Source: Chryseobacterium sp. MFBS3-17 (lineage in GTDB: Bacteria; Bacteroidota; Bacteroidia; Flavobacteriales; Weeksellaceae). From it: DNA of 64,000 nucleotides. The notes beneath the pieces are model-generated. The model searched no databases. It saw nothing but the letters and a program-made list of their open reading frames with translations, and had not been told where the DNA came from. The position numbers and the translations under genes are program-made. Location: contig NZ_JAJEWK010000005.1 in assembly GCF_020687745.1 (NCBI RefSeq), positions 62,001 to 126,000 on the forward strand, written 5' to 3'. Below are positions 52,997 through 61,272 of this stretch, one piece after another. Positions within the stretch are counted from its first letter, which is position 1, and each line of letters starts with the position of its first letter.

Positions 52997-53728
52997 TTAA
53001 AACAGCTTCAGAAAAGCTTCCTTATAACTGGCTGAAACTTCAATTTCGGTACCGTCTGTGAGTACGATTTCTCCATTTTTGTGATAAGACTGCACAAATC
53101 GGCTGTTGATGATGTGCGAGCGGTGCACCCGGATGAGCGGATAATCCAGCAACTCATCAAAATATTTCAGAAACCGACAGACCATTTTTTTTGAGCCATC
53201 CTGAAGAAAAAGGTGGGTAAAATTTCCATCTGCCTGCAGGCGCATGATATCGTCAATCTTTACCACGTCAAATCCCTGAACGGTAGGCAGAATGATTTGT
53301 TGTTTCTCGGGTTTCTGCTTCAGATTGTCCAGCAAAATGCGGTTGCGGTTCAGCTCTTCTTTGCTCTGCAGCGTTTCGGATACTTTATTCACAGCAGTAA
53401 TAAGCTCCTGAATATCAATAGGTTTTAAAATGTAGTAGGATGCGCTGAGGTTCAGTGCTTTCAGCGAATATTCTGAAAATGCAGTGATGAATATTGTTTC
53501 GTACTGAAAATCCCTGGTAGCTTCCAGCACATCAAACGCATTGCCGTAGGGCATTTCCACATCCAAAAATACCAGATCCGGCCGGACGTCTGCAATGAGC
53601 GGAACCGCTTCTTTTATGTTTTCTGCTTCACCCAGAATCTCCACTTGCGGACAGTACTTCCCCACATAATTGCGCAACACTTTTCTGGCCGTGAGTTCAT
53701 CATCTACTATAATGGCTTTAATTTTCAT
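52997..53728 (-). CDS. LytTR-family response regulator
   Basis: 243 residues. The receiver domain has [13 protein letters not shown] and the phospho-acceptor Asp in [20 protein letters not shown] (about residue 54). A LytTR DNA-binding domain follows (about 145-243: [20 protein letters not shown], then [16 protein letters not shown]). LytTR proteins bind pairs of direct repeats two helical turns apart; matching repeats are seen at 55553-55583 and 56611-56641. Its start overlaps the kinase stop by four bases, so the pair is translationally coupled. Confidence 0.94.
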   Translation of the reverse strand: MKIKAIIVDDELTARKVLRNYVGKYCPQVEILGEAENIKEAVPLIADVRPDLVFLDVEMPYGNAFDVLEATRDFQYETIFITAFSEYSLKALNLSASYYILKPIDIQELITAVNKVSETLQSKEELNRNRILLDNLKQKPEKQQIILPTVQGFDVVKIDDIMRLQADGNFTHLFLQDGSKKMVCRFLKYFDELLDYPLIRVHRSHIINSRFVQSYHKNGEIVLTDGTEIEVSASYKEAFLKLF

Positions 53729-55512
53729 GATTTTCCGTATTTCATTTTTAAGGTGACCAAAACCCCGTCTCCGTCTTGTTTATCAGTTACATCACACGAA
53801 ATATTCCGGTGATACAGGTCATTCAGCAACTGAATGCGCTCCAGGGTATTTTTCATACCGCGGCCGTTGTGCTGCTTCTGATGGTCAGTTTTCTGCTCCG
53901 TACTTTTACCGATGCCGATGCCGTTGTCCTCTATGGTAATGGTTAAAATATGGTCTCCGTTAGAAATATGTACATTCAAATATCCGGAGTCGCTACGGTA
54001 GCGCAGGCCGTGCCACACCGCATTTTCCAGAAAAGGCTGAATCAGCATTCCCGGAATCATTATTTCTCCGGTAACCAGTTCCGGATCTACCGAAATCTGA
54101 TAATCAAACTTATCCTGAAATCTGCTTTTTTCCAGATCCAGATAGTTGGTAAGCAAAGTCAATTCCCGGCTAAGCGGAATGAAATCGTTCTTGGAATTTT
54201 CCATCACGCCGCGCATGAGTTTGGAAAATTTGGTCAGGTAAGCATTGGCCTCCAGTTCGTTATTTTCTGCAATAAACTGATTGACAGAATTTAAACTATT
54301 GAAGATAAAGTGAGGATTCATTTCGCGCCGCAGGGATTGCAACTCGATTTTTTTATTTTGCCGGCGAAGTTTGTTCTGGGTGAGTAATGCATACACAATG
54401 AAACCGAAGGCCAGCAAAAGTCCGGCAATCAGAAGGTAATTGATGAGATTGCGTCTTTGCAGAAGTTCCTGCTGCAACAATTTTTCATTTTCCAGCCGGG
54501 CAATCCTTTCCTCTATATTCTTCATGGTCTGTGCGTTTACCAGCGTGCTGTCTTTTTCCAGAATCTGCGGTAATGCCGAGAGAAAATCCCGGTACAGCGA
54601 CAATGACAAACCGGTATCGCCATTTGCTGTGTACAGGGAATCCAGTTTCATGAGGCTGCGGTGGGCCTGGCGGGTATGGTTTTCGGCGAGTGCCAGTTCA
54701 TAGGATTTTCTGAACATCTCTGCTGCCTGCGCCTGGTCATTGCTTTTCAGATAGACATCTGCCAGTTCCTGTAACTGCGTCACCTTCCGGAGGCTGTTCT
54801 GCTGAATAAAATCCTCCTCCAGGACTTCTTTTTTCTTTTCAATAGCTTGTGAAAAATCATTCTGATCTACCAGCAGATCTACGGTTTTTTTATTGATTTC
54901 AAGCGCTTTTTCCGGGGCTTCTTTTTTGCTCAGGTCGTAGGCAGTTTCCAGATTTTTTGTAGCCTCAGGGATATTATTCTGCTGCACATTAATTTCGGCC
55001 ATATTCTGGTAATCCTGCGCCAGTTCATTGTTGTTTTTCCGTTCTGCATTGATCTGCATATTCTGGGCGACGACACTTTTCTTTTTGCTCACAGATTTAC
55101 TGCTTACCCTTTTGGCATCATTCAGATTCAATTCTGTGCTGGCATCCTTGCGACTTGCCTCCGCTGCCTTTGAATAATAGCTTGCGGCTGCCTCATTATC
55201 CCGCTGCTTTTCTTTCAGTACGCCAAGTTTCCTGGAAATAACGGCACTTTGTTCAGGATTTTTCAGGCGTTCATACAGAACTCTGGCTTTCAGGTAATAG
55301 TTTTCACTGCGTGCATAGTCATTGCGGTTTATATACAAATCGCCCAGCTCCACGTATGCGGCAGCCTCTGCCTGTTCATTTTTACTTTTGAGGGCTTTTT
55401 CCAGATTTACCGCCACTTCCTCTATGGTGCGCACCTCGCCCTTACTTTGGGCAAAGACCTGAGCAGAGAAAAAAATCAGCAGGGTGCTGTAGAACAACTT
55501 TAAACTTTTCAC
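53725..55512 (-). CDS. LytS-type sensor histidine kinase with periplasmic TPR domain
   Basis: 595 residues beginning with GTG. A signal peptide or first helix (residues 1-22), a TPR-rich sensor region (about 30-330), one transmembrane helix (LINYLLIAGLLLAFGFIVYALL), then the His_kinase domain with the H-box LRREMNPHFIFNSLNSVN and a C-terminal ATPase domain ending in IEDNGIGIGKS and GRGMKNTLERI. It would sense an envelope signal through the TPR region and phosphorylate the LytTR regulator. The -7 box ends four bases before the GTG, so translation is probably leaderless. Confidence 0.93.
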   Translation of the reverse strand: MKSLKLFYSTLLIFFSAQVFAQSKGEVRTIEEVAVNLEKALKSKNEQAEAAAYVELGDLYINRNDYARSENYYLKARVLYERLKNPEQSAVISRKLGVLKEKQRDNEAAASYYSKAAEASRKDASTELNLNDAKRVSSKSVSKKKSVVAQNMQINAERKNNNELAQDYQNMAEINVQQNNIPEATKNLETAYDLSKKEAPEKALEINKKTVDLLVDQNDFSQAIEKKKEVLEEDFIQQNSLRKVTQLQELADVYLKSNDQAQAAEMFRKSYELALAENHTRQAHRSLMKLDSLYTANGDTGLSLSLYRDFLSALPQILEKDSTLVNAQTMKNIEERIARLENEKLLQQELLQRRNLINYLLIAGLLLAFGFIVYALLTQNKLRRQNKKIELQSLRREMNPHFIFNSLNSVNQFIAENNELEANAYLTKFSKLMRGVMENSKNDFIPLSRELTLLTNYLDLEKSRFQDKFDYQISVDPELVTGEIMIPGMLIQPFLENAVWHGLRYRSDSGYLNVHISNGDHILTITIEDNGIGIGKSTEQKTDHQKQHNGRGMKNTLERIQLLNDLYHRNISCDVTDKQDGDGVLVTLKMKYGKS

Positions 55513-55516
55513 AAAG

Positions 55517-55524
55517 CAAATATA
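55517..55524 (-). promoter_or_regulatory. -7 box for the kinase-regulator operon
   Basis: TATATTTG on the minus strand, four bases before the GTG start. No TTTG at -33. Instead the direct repeats at 55553-55583 begin 28 bases upstream. Confidence 0.6.
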
Positions 55525-55552
55525 TAACTATATCCGGTCCGCACACGCTTCA

Positions 55553-55583
55553 TTCACCCAGTGAAGCCCGTGATTCACCAAGT
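55553..55583 (+). promoter_or_regulatory. Tandem direct repeats, predicted LytTR binding site
   Basis: TTCACCCAGT (55553-55562) and TTCACCAAGT (55574-55583), start to start 21 bases. They lie 28 bases from the -7 box on either side (the kinase operon and the SIMPL gene). Confidence 0.65.
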
Positions 55584-55611
55584 TGTGCCGGGTACAGGCG
55601 TCTTTAAATCA

Positions 55612-55619
55612 TAGGTTTG
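55612..55619 (+). promoter_or_regulatory. -7 box for the SIMPL gene
   Basis: TAGGTTTG, full match, 22 bases before the ATG. The second direct repeat ends 28 bases upstream and occupies the place of a -33 element. Confidence 0.6.
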
Positions 55620-55641
55620 TACCATTAATCCAATAAATTTC

Positions 55642-56604
55642 ATGAAAAACTCATTAATCATCCTCACGTTCTTAGGTTTTACGGGAAGCTTTGCTGCCCA
55701 GATATCGGGCAACATCAATTACAAAGGCAATGCAAACTACAGTTCACCACCCGTTCCTGCCGGTAATGTACTGAATACGCCCCATCCCAATCAGAATGAA
55801 ATCCTGATATCGGTAAAAGGAATGGCCAATGTAAAAGCAGATGCTTACGTGGCGGTATTCAGTGTGACCCAGGCCGCAAAAACCCAGGAAGAAGCCAACC
55901 GGCTCATTAACGAGCGGATAGGAAAAGCGCTGGAAACCCTTAAGAATAAACCCGGAGTGCAGACCTATGTGGACATGATTTCATTTGTTCCCACCTACGA
56001 ATTTGAAGTGCAGAAGAAAATCTTCAGCAGAAAAACCTATAATGAGATCCCCGCAGGATTTGAGCTGAAGAAAAACATCCATATTAAATTTACCAATCCG
56101 CTTCTGATGGATGAATTCGTAGAAAAAATGGCCGATAATGAAATATATGATCTGGTTAAAGTTGATTATTATGCAGCAGAACTGGAGCAGATTAAAAAGA
56201 ACCTGGCCAGCCGGGCTGCCGCTCTGGTGCTGGAAAAACTGAAAAATGCAGAACTTCTTACCGGAAAAAGTTTCAGTAGTGAAGACCGGTCTTTCAGCGA
56301 GCAGTATCAGGTTTTTCTTCCCACCGAGATGTATAAATCCTATCAGGCTTATCAAAGCAACTCACTGCAGCTCACCCGGCCTTCAAATGTAAATACTGAA
56401 ACCAAAACCACTACCCTTTTTTACCAGCCGGTTCTGGCCAAGGAGTTTGATTTTGTAGTCAATCCTGTGGTTCTGGAACCCGTTATTCAGGTTTTATATG
56501 AAGTAAAAATATCTGTGATTCGGAAAAAGGAGTCCAAATCAGACAAACAATACTTCATTCTGACTCCCGCGGGCGAACTGAAAAATATATCCATCCAACC
56601 ATAA
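55642..56604 (+). CDS. Secreted SIMPL-domain (DUF541) protein
   Basis: 320 residues. A signal peptide (KNSLIILTFLGFTGSFAAQ) is followed by a short Asn/Pro-rich segment. The SIMPL/DUF541 fold then begins at EILISVKGMANVKADAYVAVFSVTQAAKTQEEAN and includes a long helical insertion. These proteins are periplasmic or outer-membrane-associated with a beta-barrel-like oligomeric fold; oxidative or envelope-stress roles have been suggested for some. Predicted target of the divergent LytTR regulator. Confidence 0.82.
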   Translation: MKNSLIILTFLGFTGSFAAQISGNINYKGNANYSSPPVPAGNVLNTPHPNQNEILISVKGMANVKADAYVAVFSVTQAAKTQEEANRLINERIGKALETLKNKPGVQTYVDMISFVPTYEFEVQKKIFSRKTYNEIPAGFELKKNIHIKFTNPLLMDEFVEKMADNEIYDLVKVDYYAAELEQIKKNLASRAAALVLEKLKNAELLTGKSFSSEDRSFSEQYQVFLPTEMYKSYQAYQSNSLQLTRPSNVNTETKTTTLFYQPVLAKEFDFVVNPVVLEPVIQVLYEVKISVIRKKESKSDKQYFILTPAGELKNISIQP

Positions 56605-56610
56605 AGACCA

Positions 56611-56641
56611 TTCAGCCGGTGAAAATGCCTGTTCACCAAGT
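56611..56641 (+). promoter_or_regulatory. Second copy of the tandem direct repeats
   Basis: TTCAGCCGGT (56611-56620) and TTCACCAAGT (56632-56641), again 21 bases start to start. Followed 27 bases later by a near-consensus -7 box TAACTTTA (56669-56676). The second repeat plus its next base (TTCACCAAGTT) is identical to the one at 55574. Confidence 0.65.
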
Positions 56642-56698
56642 TTACCAAAATCGCACCGGTGATGACCTTAACTTTACACTCATCTAAAATCAACTGAT

Positions 56699-57907
56699 AT
56701 GAAAACGAAAATCCTCATCCACAGCAGCCTGATTGCAGCAGGCATTGCCTCATTTGCATTTACCGGCATTCTTCCGGAGAAAAATTCAGATTCCGCAGCT
56801 GTGCGGGAAACTGTTTCACTTGCGACCACACCACTTCAGAGCGAGAAATTACCGGCAGAATTGTCCGAAAACACCGTACAGGTAGCATTGTTACTGGATA
56901 CTTCCAACTCCATGGACGGCCTTATAGAACAGGCAAAATCCCGCTTATGGAATATTGTCAATACGCTTTCCACACTGAAATTTGAAGGAAAAACACCCCG
57001 AATTGAAATTGCCCTCTATGAATATGGCAATGACGGGCTGGATCAGAAACACTGGGTACGCAAAGTGACACCGCTCACGCAGGATCTGGATCTGATTTCA
57101 GAAAAACTGTTCTCCCTGCGCACCAACGGTGGAACCGAATATTGCGGTGCTGTAATCAAAGATGCCGTATCTGCGCTGGACTGGAACGGCAACAGCAAAG
57201 CAATGAAACTCATCTACATTGCCGGCAACGAGGCCTTTAACCAGGAAGGCGTGAATTACAAAACCGCCATTTCTGCGGCCCGGGAACAGCAGATTTTCGT
57301 CAACACCATTTTCTGCGGCAACCGCCGGGAAGGGATTGAAACCCACTGGCAAGACGGTGCCCAACGGGGTGGCGGCCAATATTTCAATATTGATTCTGAC
57401 CGCAAAGTGATTTTTATAGAAACGCCGTATGACATCCGCATTTCTGAGCTGAACAGTAAACTGAATGACACCTATGTGAGCTACGGCAGAATGGGCGAAA
57501 TGAAGAAAATGTCCCAGCACCGTGAAGATGCAAACGCCGCTTCCTACTCCCGCGCCAATGCGGTGGAGCGGTCCATCTCAAAATCGAAAAAGGAGGCCTA
57601 CCGGGCAGATTCCTGGGATCTGGTGGACAAAGTGGAGCGTGATAAAAATTATATTCAGCAGATGAAAGCGGAAGATATTCCTGCAGAAATGAAGGGTAAA
57701 TCCAAAGAAGAAATCGCCAAAATTATAGAAACCAAATCCCGTGAACGAAGCAAAATCCAGAAAGACATTGCAGATCTGGCATTGCAGCGTCAGGCGTACA
57801 TGGACTCAGAGCTGAAAAAACGCGGCGAAAACACCGGCGATGATTTGGGAAAAGCCATTGAAAAATCCATCCATGAACTGGCAAAGGTAAAGGGATTCAG
57901 CTTTTGA
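56699..57907 (+). CDS. Exported VWA-domain protein
   Basis: 402 residues. A signal-type N-terminus (KTKILIHSSLIAAGIASFAFTG) is followed by a von Willebrand A domain with a complete MIDAS start (VALLLDTSNSMDG, DxSxS) and TNGGTEYCGAVIKDA, covering about residues 55-260. The C-terminal third is helical and charged, with AEDIPAEMKGKSKEEIAKIIE. It is probably a periplasmic metal-dependent adhesion or assembly protein. The LytTR-type repeats before it tie it to the same regulon as the SIMPL gene. Confidence 0.86.
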   Translation: MKTKILIHSSLIAAGIASFAFTGILPEKNSDSAAVRETVSLATTPLQSEKLPAELSENTVQVALLLDTSNSMDGLIEQAKSRLWNIVNTLSTLKFEGKTPRIEIALYEYGNDGLDQKHWVRKVTPLTQDLDLISEKLFSLRTNGGTEYCGAVIKDAVSALDWNGNSKAMKLIYIAGNEAFNQEGVNYKTAISAAREQQIFVNTIFCGNRREGIETHWQDGAQRGGGQYFNIDSDRKVIFIETPYDIRISELNSKLNDTYVSYGRMGEMKKMSQHREDANAASYSRANAVERSISKSKKEAYRADSWDLVDKVERDKNYIQQMKAEDIPAEMKGKSKEEIAKIIETKSRERSKIQKDIADLALQRQAYMDSELKKRGENTGDDLGKAIEKSIHELAKVKGFSF

Positions 57908-57995
57908 AACCCGGACAGATGCTGATGGAACCACGGCGTGATACATATTTGGGAATACCCCTTATCAATTCTTAACCATCCTTTAATTATTGTTT

Positions 57996-58032
57996 AAAAA
58001 CCACAGCCGGCGGCAGTTTTGCACGCCGGCTG
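57996..58032 (-). terminator. Terminator after ssb
   Basis: CAGCCGGCG (58004-58012) pairs with CGCCGGCTG (58024-58032). On the minus strand TGGTTTTTAAAC follows. It may also serve the VWA gene. Confidence 0.75.
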
Positions 58033-58042
58033 CGGGATTTAT

Positions 58043-58372
58043 TTACTTGCTGCCCAGGAGCACCAGTTCATCTACCCGGATTTCTGTAAGGTAAAGTTTC
58101 TGACCGTCCTTTTCATAGCTGCGGTAGGTCAGCTTGCCTTCTACGGCGATTTCCTTACCTTTTTGCACGTACTTCTGCATGATCTCTGCGGTTTTACCAA
58201 ACGCCACCAAGGTGTGCCATTGGGTCTCCTCTACTTTCTCGCCTTTGGCGTTGGTGTAGAAATCATTGGTGGCCAGCGTAACGCTTGCTTTCATTCCTCC
58301 GTTTTCGAAATTGAAAACTTCTACTTCTTTTCCTGTGTGCCCTATCAGGGTCACTCTGTTTCTTAATGACAT
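58043..58372 (-). CDS. ssb: Short single-stranded DNA-binding protein without acidic tail
   Basis: 109 residues that are just the OB-fold: MSLRNRVTLIGHTGKEVEV at the start, then WHTLVAFGKTAEIMQKYVQKGKEIAVEGKLTYRSY and TEIRVDELVLLG. The disordered linker and the acidic C-terminal tip (DDDIPF-like) with which housekeeping SSB recruits partners are absent. Bacteroidota often carry a second short SSB, and this is probably such a paralogue rather than the essential gene. Next to the REP/transposase zone. Confidence 0.88.
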   Translation of the reverse strand: MSLRNRVTLIGHTGKEVEVFNFENGGMKASVTLATNDFYTNAKGEKVEETQWHTLVAFGKTAEIMQKYVQKGKEIAVEGKLTYRSYEKDGQKLYLTEIRVDELVLLGSK

Positions 58373-58707
58373 GACTTTAAAATTTAAATGTTAGACTCAG
58401 ATCCGAGACGCACTGTTTTTCTCAAATCTCTGCTGCAAAGGTTCAACAACCGGAGAAAAATAGTCGGTAGAAAAACATTTAATACCGTTTGTAGTCGTTT
58501 GAAAACGGATAAAGAAGTATAAAACAACTATTTGCTATGTGAAATAAATCCAACTTCACAAAGTTATTTGGTCAATGGTTCACCGGGAAGAAATTTGTAT
58601 TCTTGTATGGGTGTTGGGTCATACCAATTTTGTACTGACAGATTGCTTGCATTTTGCGGAATGGCTACTGATAAAGCGTTTCTGGCATGATAACACAGAA
58701 GTATATC
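58373..58707. other. Gene-free stretch between ssb and the REP cluster
   Basis: 335 bases, AT-rich, no protein-like frame. It must hold the ssb promoter (a partial -7 box AACCTTTG reads on the minus strand at 58437-58444). No terminator or RNA gene recognised. Confidence 0.4.
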
Positions 58708-58924
58708 GCCCTTTCAGGGCTTGGTTTCGTGGCGTTGCCACTTCATAGGGCTACACCCTATGTTAGTGAATACTGCCCTTTCAGGGCTGTACGATGGCAG
58801 CCCTGAAAGGATGAGGCGGTAACGCCCCCCGCTAAAATGAAATCATCATCTGAAAAAAGCCCCGCTGGGGCGAGATATGCTAACGATGGGTGATACCCAT
58901 CGAAAGAACAAGCCCCGAAGGGGC
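58708..58924. repeat. Cluster of REP-like palindromes upstream of a RAYT-type transposase
   Basis: At least eight short inverted repeats in 217 bases: GCCCT-TTC-AGGGC at 58708 and again at 58775, TGGC-GTT-GCCA at 58730, CATAGGG-CTACA-CCCTATG at 58744, GGCG-GTAA-CGCC at 58815, GCCCC-GCT-GGGGC at 58859, CGATGGG-TGATA-CCCATCG at 58884 and GCCCC-GAA-GGGGC at 58912. A perfect 13-bp inverted repeat (58777-58789 with 58798-58810) joins two of the units head to head. GC-rich compared with the surroundings. Extragenic palindromes beside a REP-associated tyrosine transposase are a known pairing. Confidence 0.8.
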
Positions 58925-58939
58925 GGAATACAAAAACAT

Positions 58940-59248
58940 ATGGGACAGTCGCTCGTAAAAAATTACATACACCTCGTATTCAGCACCAAACATCGTGCGC
59001 CGCTGATACATTCACCTATAGAGGCAGAACTGCACGCCTATCTCGGTGGTATTTGCAATAAACTCGAATACACGGTTATCAAGGTAGGCGGCTACACCGA
59101 CCATATCCACATTCTCTGTATGCTTTCCAAAAAGATAGCCCTGATGAAACTGTTGGAAGAACTAAAATCACATTCCTACAAATGGATAAAGACTAAAGGA
59201 ACAGGCTACGAAAACTTTTATTGGCAAGATGGTTACGGTAGACAATAA
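58940..59248 (+). pseudogene. Truncated IS200-like (REP-associated) tyrosine transposase
   Basis: 102 residues from the ATG at 58940. It matches the N-terminal two thirds of Y1 transposases: VKNYIHLVFSTKHRAPLI, the HUH metal motif in GYTDHIHILCML, and KSHSYKWIKTKGTGYENFYWQDGYG. Intact members run to about 150 residues and carry the nucleophilic Tyr in a helix beyond the GYGAFS block. Here the homology stops at GYG and the frame ends two codons later, so the catalytic Tyr is missing and the protein should be inactive. The break coincides with the start of a truncated DUF2314 gene. Confidence 0.83.
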
Positions 59249-59447
59249 TCCCATCTCCACACAGGAAGTACGGTTGGGAGATACCATAGAAATACGGTTT
59301 CAGGATATCACCGATTGGATGTTTTTTGATAAGGACATCGTGAGAGGTGCCTACACCTCAAAAGTGCTGAGGAAAAGAATGAGCCCCGAAGAGAGATTGA
59401 AAATGAACCAGGAAAGTGGAATGATATTCGAAAACGAACATGAATAA
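59229..59447 (+). pseudogene. 5'-truncated DUF2314 gene
   Basis: A 72-residue frame overlapping the transposase end by 20 bases. It reads RLGDTIEIRFQDITDWMFFDKDIVRGAYTSKVLRKRMSPEERLKM, the C-terminal part of DUF2314 proteins (WMYxxxxKLVGGYTIRVLR-type). The N-terminal half of that domain is missing. An ATG happens to lie at the junction, so a fragment could still be made. Whether it is expressed is unknown. Confidence 0.68.
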
Positions 59448-59487
59448 TCATGAACGCTTTATCCCCCTACACCTTGAAATCAAATCT

Positions 59488-59910
59488 CTAATCCGGATAC
59501 TTGCGGGCAGTTTCTGCCAGGGAATGGCTGATGAGCTCCTCCAGAACACTGAGATCCAAATCCGAGAGTTTTTTGAAATAGATGCAGGCCCCCTGCCCCA
59601 TTTTGATTTTGCCCAGACGTGAGATCAGAGCTTCTTCCACCTCACTGTCGCAATGTAACACGTAGAGCGAAAAAGCAGATTTACCGGGCGAAAAACCAAT
59701 TTTGCACATGGTGCCCTCGCGGCCGCTGGCATATTTGTAGTGATAGCTGCCAAAGCCAATAATGGACGGGCCCCACATGGTAGCCGGCTCACCACTGAGC
59801 CGCTCCATGATGCGGATAAGCTGAAAGGAATCATCGGTCTTCCGGGGATCTGACTCCCGCACGAAATCCTCAACAGAAACAGCAGTGGGCTGTGTTTTAT
59901 TTTGTGACAT
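59488..59910 (-). CDS. DUF1801-domain protein
   Basis: 140 residues from the ATG at 59910. SVEDFVRESDPRKTDDSFQLIRIMERLSGEPATMWGPSIIGFGSYHYKY is characteristic of DUF1801, a YdhG-like fold of unknown function. The closing VLEELISHSLAETARKY helix is also typical. It starts 27 bases after norB ends and is probably the third gene of the nor operon; a role there is not known. Confidence 0.85.
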   Translation of the reverse strand: MSQNKTQPTAVSVEDFVRESDPRKTDDSFQLIRIMERLSGEPATMWGPSIIGFGSYHYKYASGREGTMCKIGFSPGKSAFSLYVLHCDSEVEEALISRLGKIKMGQGACIYFKKLSDLDLSVLEELISHSLAETARKYPD

Positions 59911-59937
59911 AGTACTCTTTTGGACAAAGATACACAT

Positions 59938-61272
59938 TCAGGAAAAATCCTCCTCTGCCCGGTGATACCTGACGATTTTCCGGATGATGATGCCCAACGC
60001 TGCGGCCACGCCCACACCACCGGCCAGAAAAATCAGGAAAGCAGGTTTCAGGGTGCTCATCATTACGGCAAAAGGAATGTCGGGATGATGCATCTGCCAG
60101 ATGGCTTTCAGCACTCCCGCCGTGAGCAAAGCAATCCAGAACACCAACAGCGAAATATTCACCGCATAAAATGCAAAATTAAACCTGCTGGCCGAGATTC
60201 TGTTTTTTAGGGGAAACAGATCAAACATAAACGCGAGAATCAGAAAGGAATTAATGCCTATGGTAGCCCCCATGGTATGAGCCACTGTAATATGGGTTCC
60301 GTGCGTATAAGCGTTAATAGCAGGCACAGACATCATGATGGCGACCACCAGAGTGAGAAGAATCCACACATCAGCCGCCAGCAGAAAACGGTAAGAAAAG
60401 AGGTGGTAGTGCTTCCTTGCAGTGGTTAAAGACGACTTCCACAGCCATATAATTCTTCCTAAAAGTATCAGCTCCGTCATGCTTACTCCGTAGCTAATGT
60501 ATTGCACAAATTGGGGTGTGGGCAAGGTATAAATATGATGTCCCCAGTTGAACATCAGATTGAATAACCCCAGGAAATACAGCGCAAAACCGATGCGGGA
60601 ATAGCTGTATTTTTCGTGACCGCTTATTTTGTCCATTAGGTAGATGCTGCTGCCATAAATAAGCTGATTCCAGCAACCCACCATGGAGCCGTAAGACTTC
60701 CACTGTATGGTCATATCATGCACAATATCTGACCGGAAATAAGGGATGAGCCAAAGATATGATTCCACAAAGGTGAAAAGGAAAAACGCAGCTCCCGTCA
60801 TCCACATCCACATATAGACGGGCAGTTTTCTGAAACTCCCGACGGAGCGGAACACATTGATCATGAAAAAAATCCAGCTCAGTCCCACAGGAATGGCCAG
60901 AAAGGGATGAAACTCCCAATATTCACGGCCCCCGAAAATCCCCAGAACATAGGTTGCCAGTACGACGAGAATGGTGGCAGCGAAAAGATAAAACTGAATG
61001 TTCATTAACCTTACCGAGAATATTCTTTTGCCATTGCGCTGGGGCAGATAAGCATATACTGCACCCATAGCCGAAAAAATAATCCAGAATACGGCAGAGG
61101 TAACATGCAATGGCCGCACTTTTTCAAAGGAAAGTTGCGCTTTCAGCAAACCCGGAACCACATACTGTAAAGCACCGGTAAGTCCGAAAATCAATGTACT
61201 GCCCAGAAGAAACAGGGCGAAAAGGAAGAATTTATTTGCCGGCGGATTCCGGCTGACCAATGGTTCCATCAT
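59938..61272 (-). CDS. norB: Nitric-oxide reductase large subunit (NorB)
   Basis: 444 residues with 12 transmembrane helices of the haem-copper oxidase fold. Haem and iron ligands can be read in VRPLHVTSAVFW, NWGHHIYTLP (the paired His of the non-haem iron site) and NAYTHGTHITVAHTMGATIGIN. Length and the paired NorC gene indicate a cytochrome-c-dependent cNOR that reduces NO to N2O in the inner membrane. No cbb3 subunits CcoO or CcoP are near, which argues against a cbb3 oxidase. The start overlaps the end of norC by 41 bases. Confidence 0.9.
   Translation of the reverse strand: MMEPLVSRNPPANKFFLFALFLLGSTLIFGLTGALQYVVPGLLKAQLSFEKVRPLHVTSAVFWIIFSAMGAVYAYLPQRNGKRIFSVRLMNIQFYLFAATILVVLATYVLGIFGGREYWEFHPFLAIPVGLSWIFFMINVFRSVGSFRKLPVYMWMWMTGAAFFLFTFVESYLWLIPYFRSDIVHDMTIQWKSYGSMVGCWNQLIYGSSIYLMDKISGHEKYSYSRIGFALYFLGLFNLMFNWGHHIYTLPTPQFVQYISYGVSMTELILLGRIIWLWKSSLTTARKHYHLFSYRFLLAADVWILLTLVVAIMMSVPAINAYTHGTHITVAHTMGATIGINSFLILAFMFDLFPLKNRISASRFNFAFYAVNISLLVFWIALLTAGVLKAIWQMHHPDIPFAVMMSTLKPAFLIFLAGGVGVAAALGIIIRKIVRYHRAEEDFS

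Noticed and set aside
58555-58590. TTCACAAAGT followed by TTCACCGGGA, resembling the LytTR repeats.
   Set aside because: The period is 24 rather than 21 bases, the second half-site is poor, and no gene with a -7 box at the right distance follows.
58708-58924. The repeat cluster as a CRISPR array.
   Set aside because: Repeats are short, differ in core and are unevenly spaced with no uniform spacers, and no cas genes are in the window.
59938-61272. NorB-like protein as a cbb3 cytochrome oxidase subunit I.
   Set aside because: The partner gene is a small NorC-type cytochrome c with the GLGGYLGPDLTN motif, and no ccoO or ccoP genes are adjacent.
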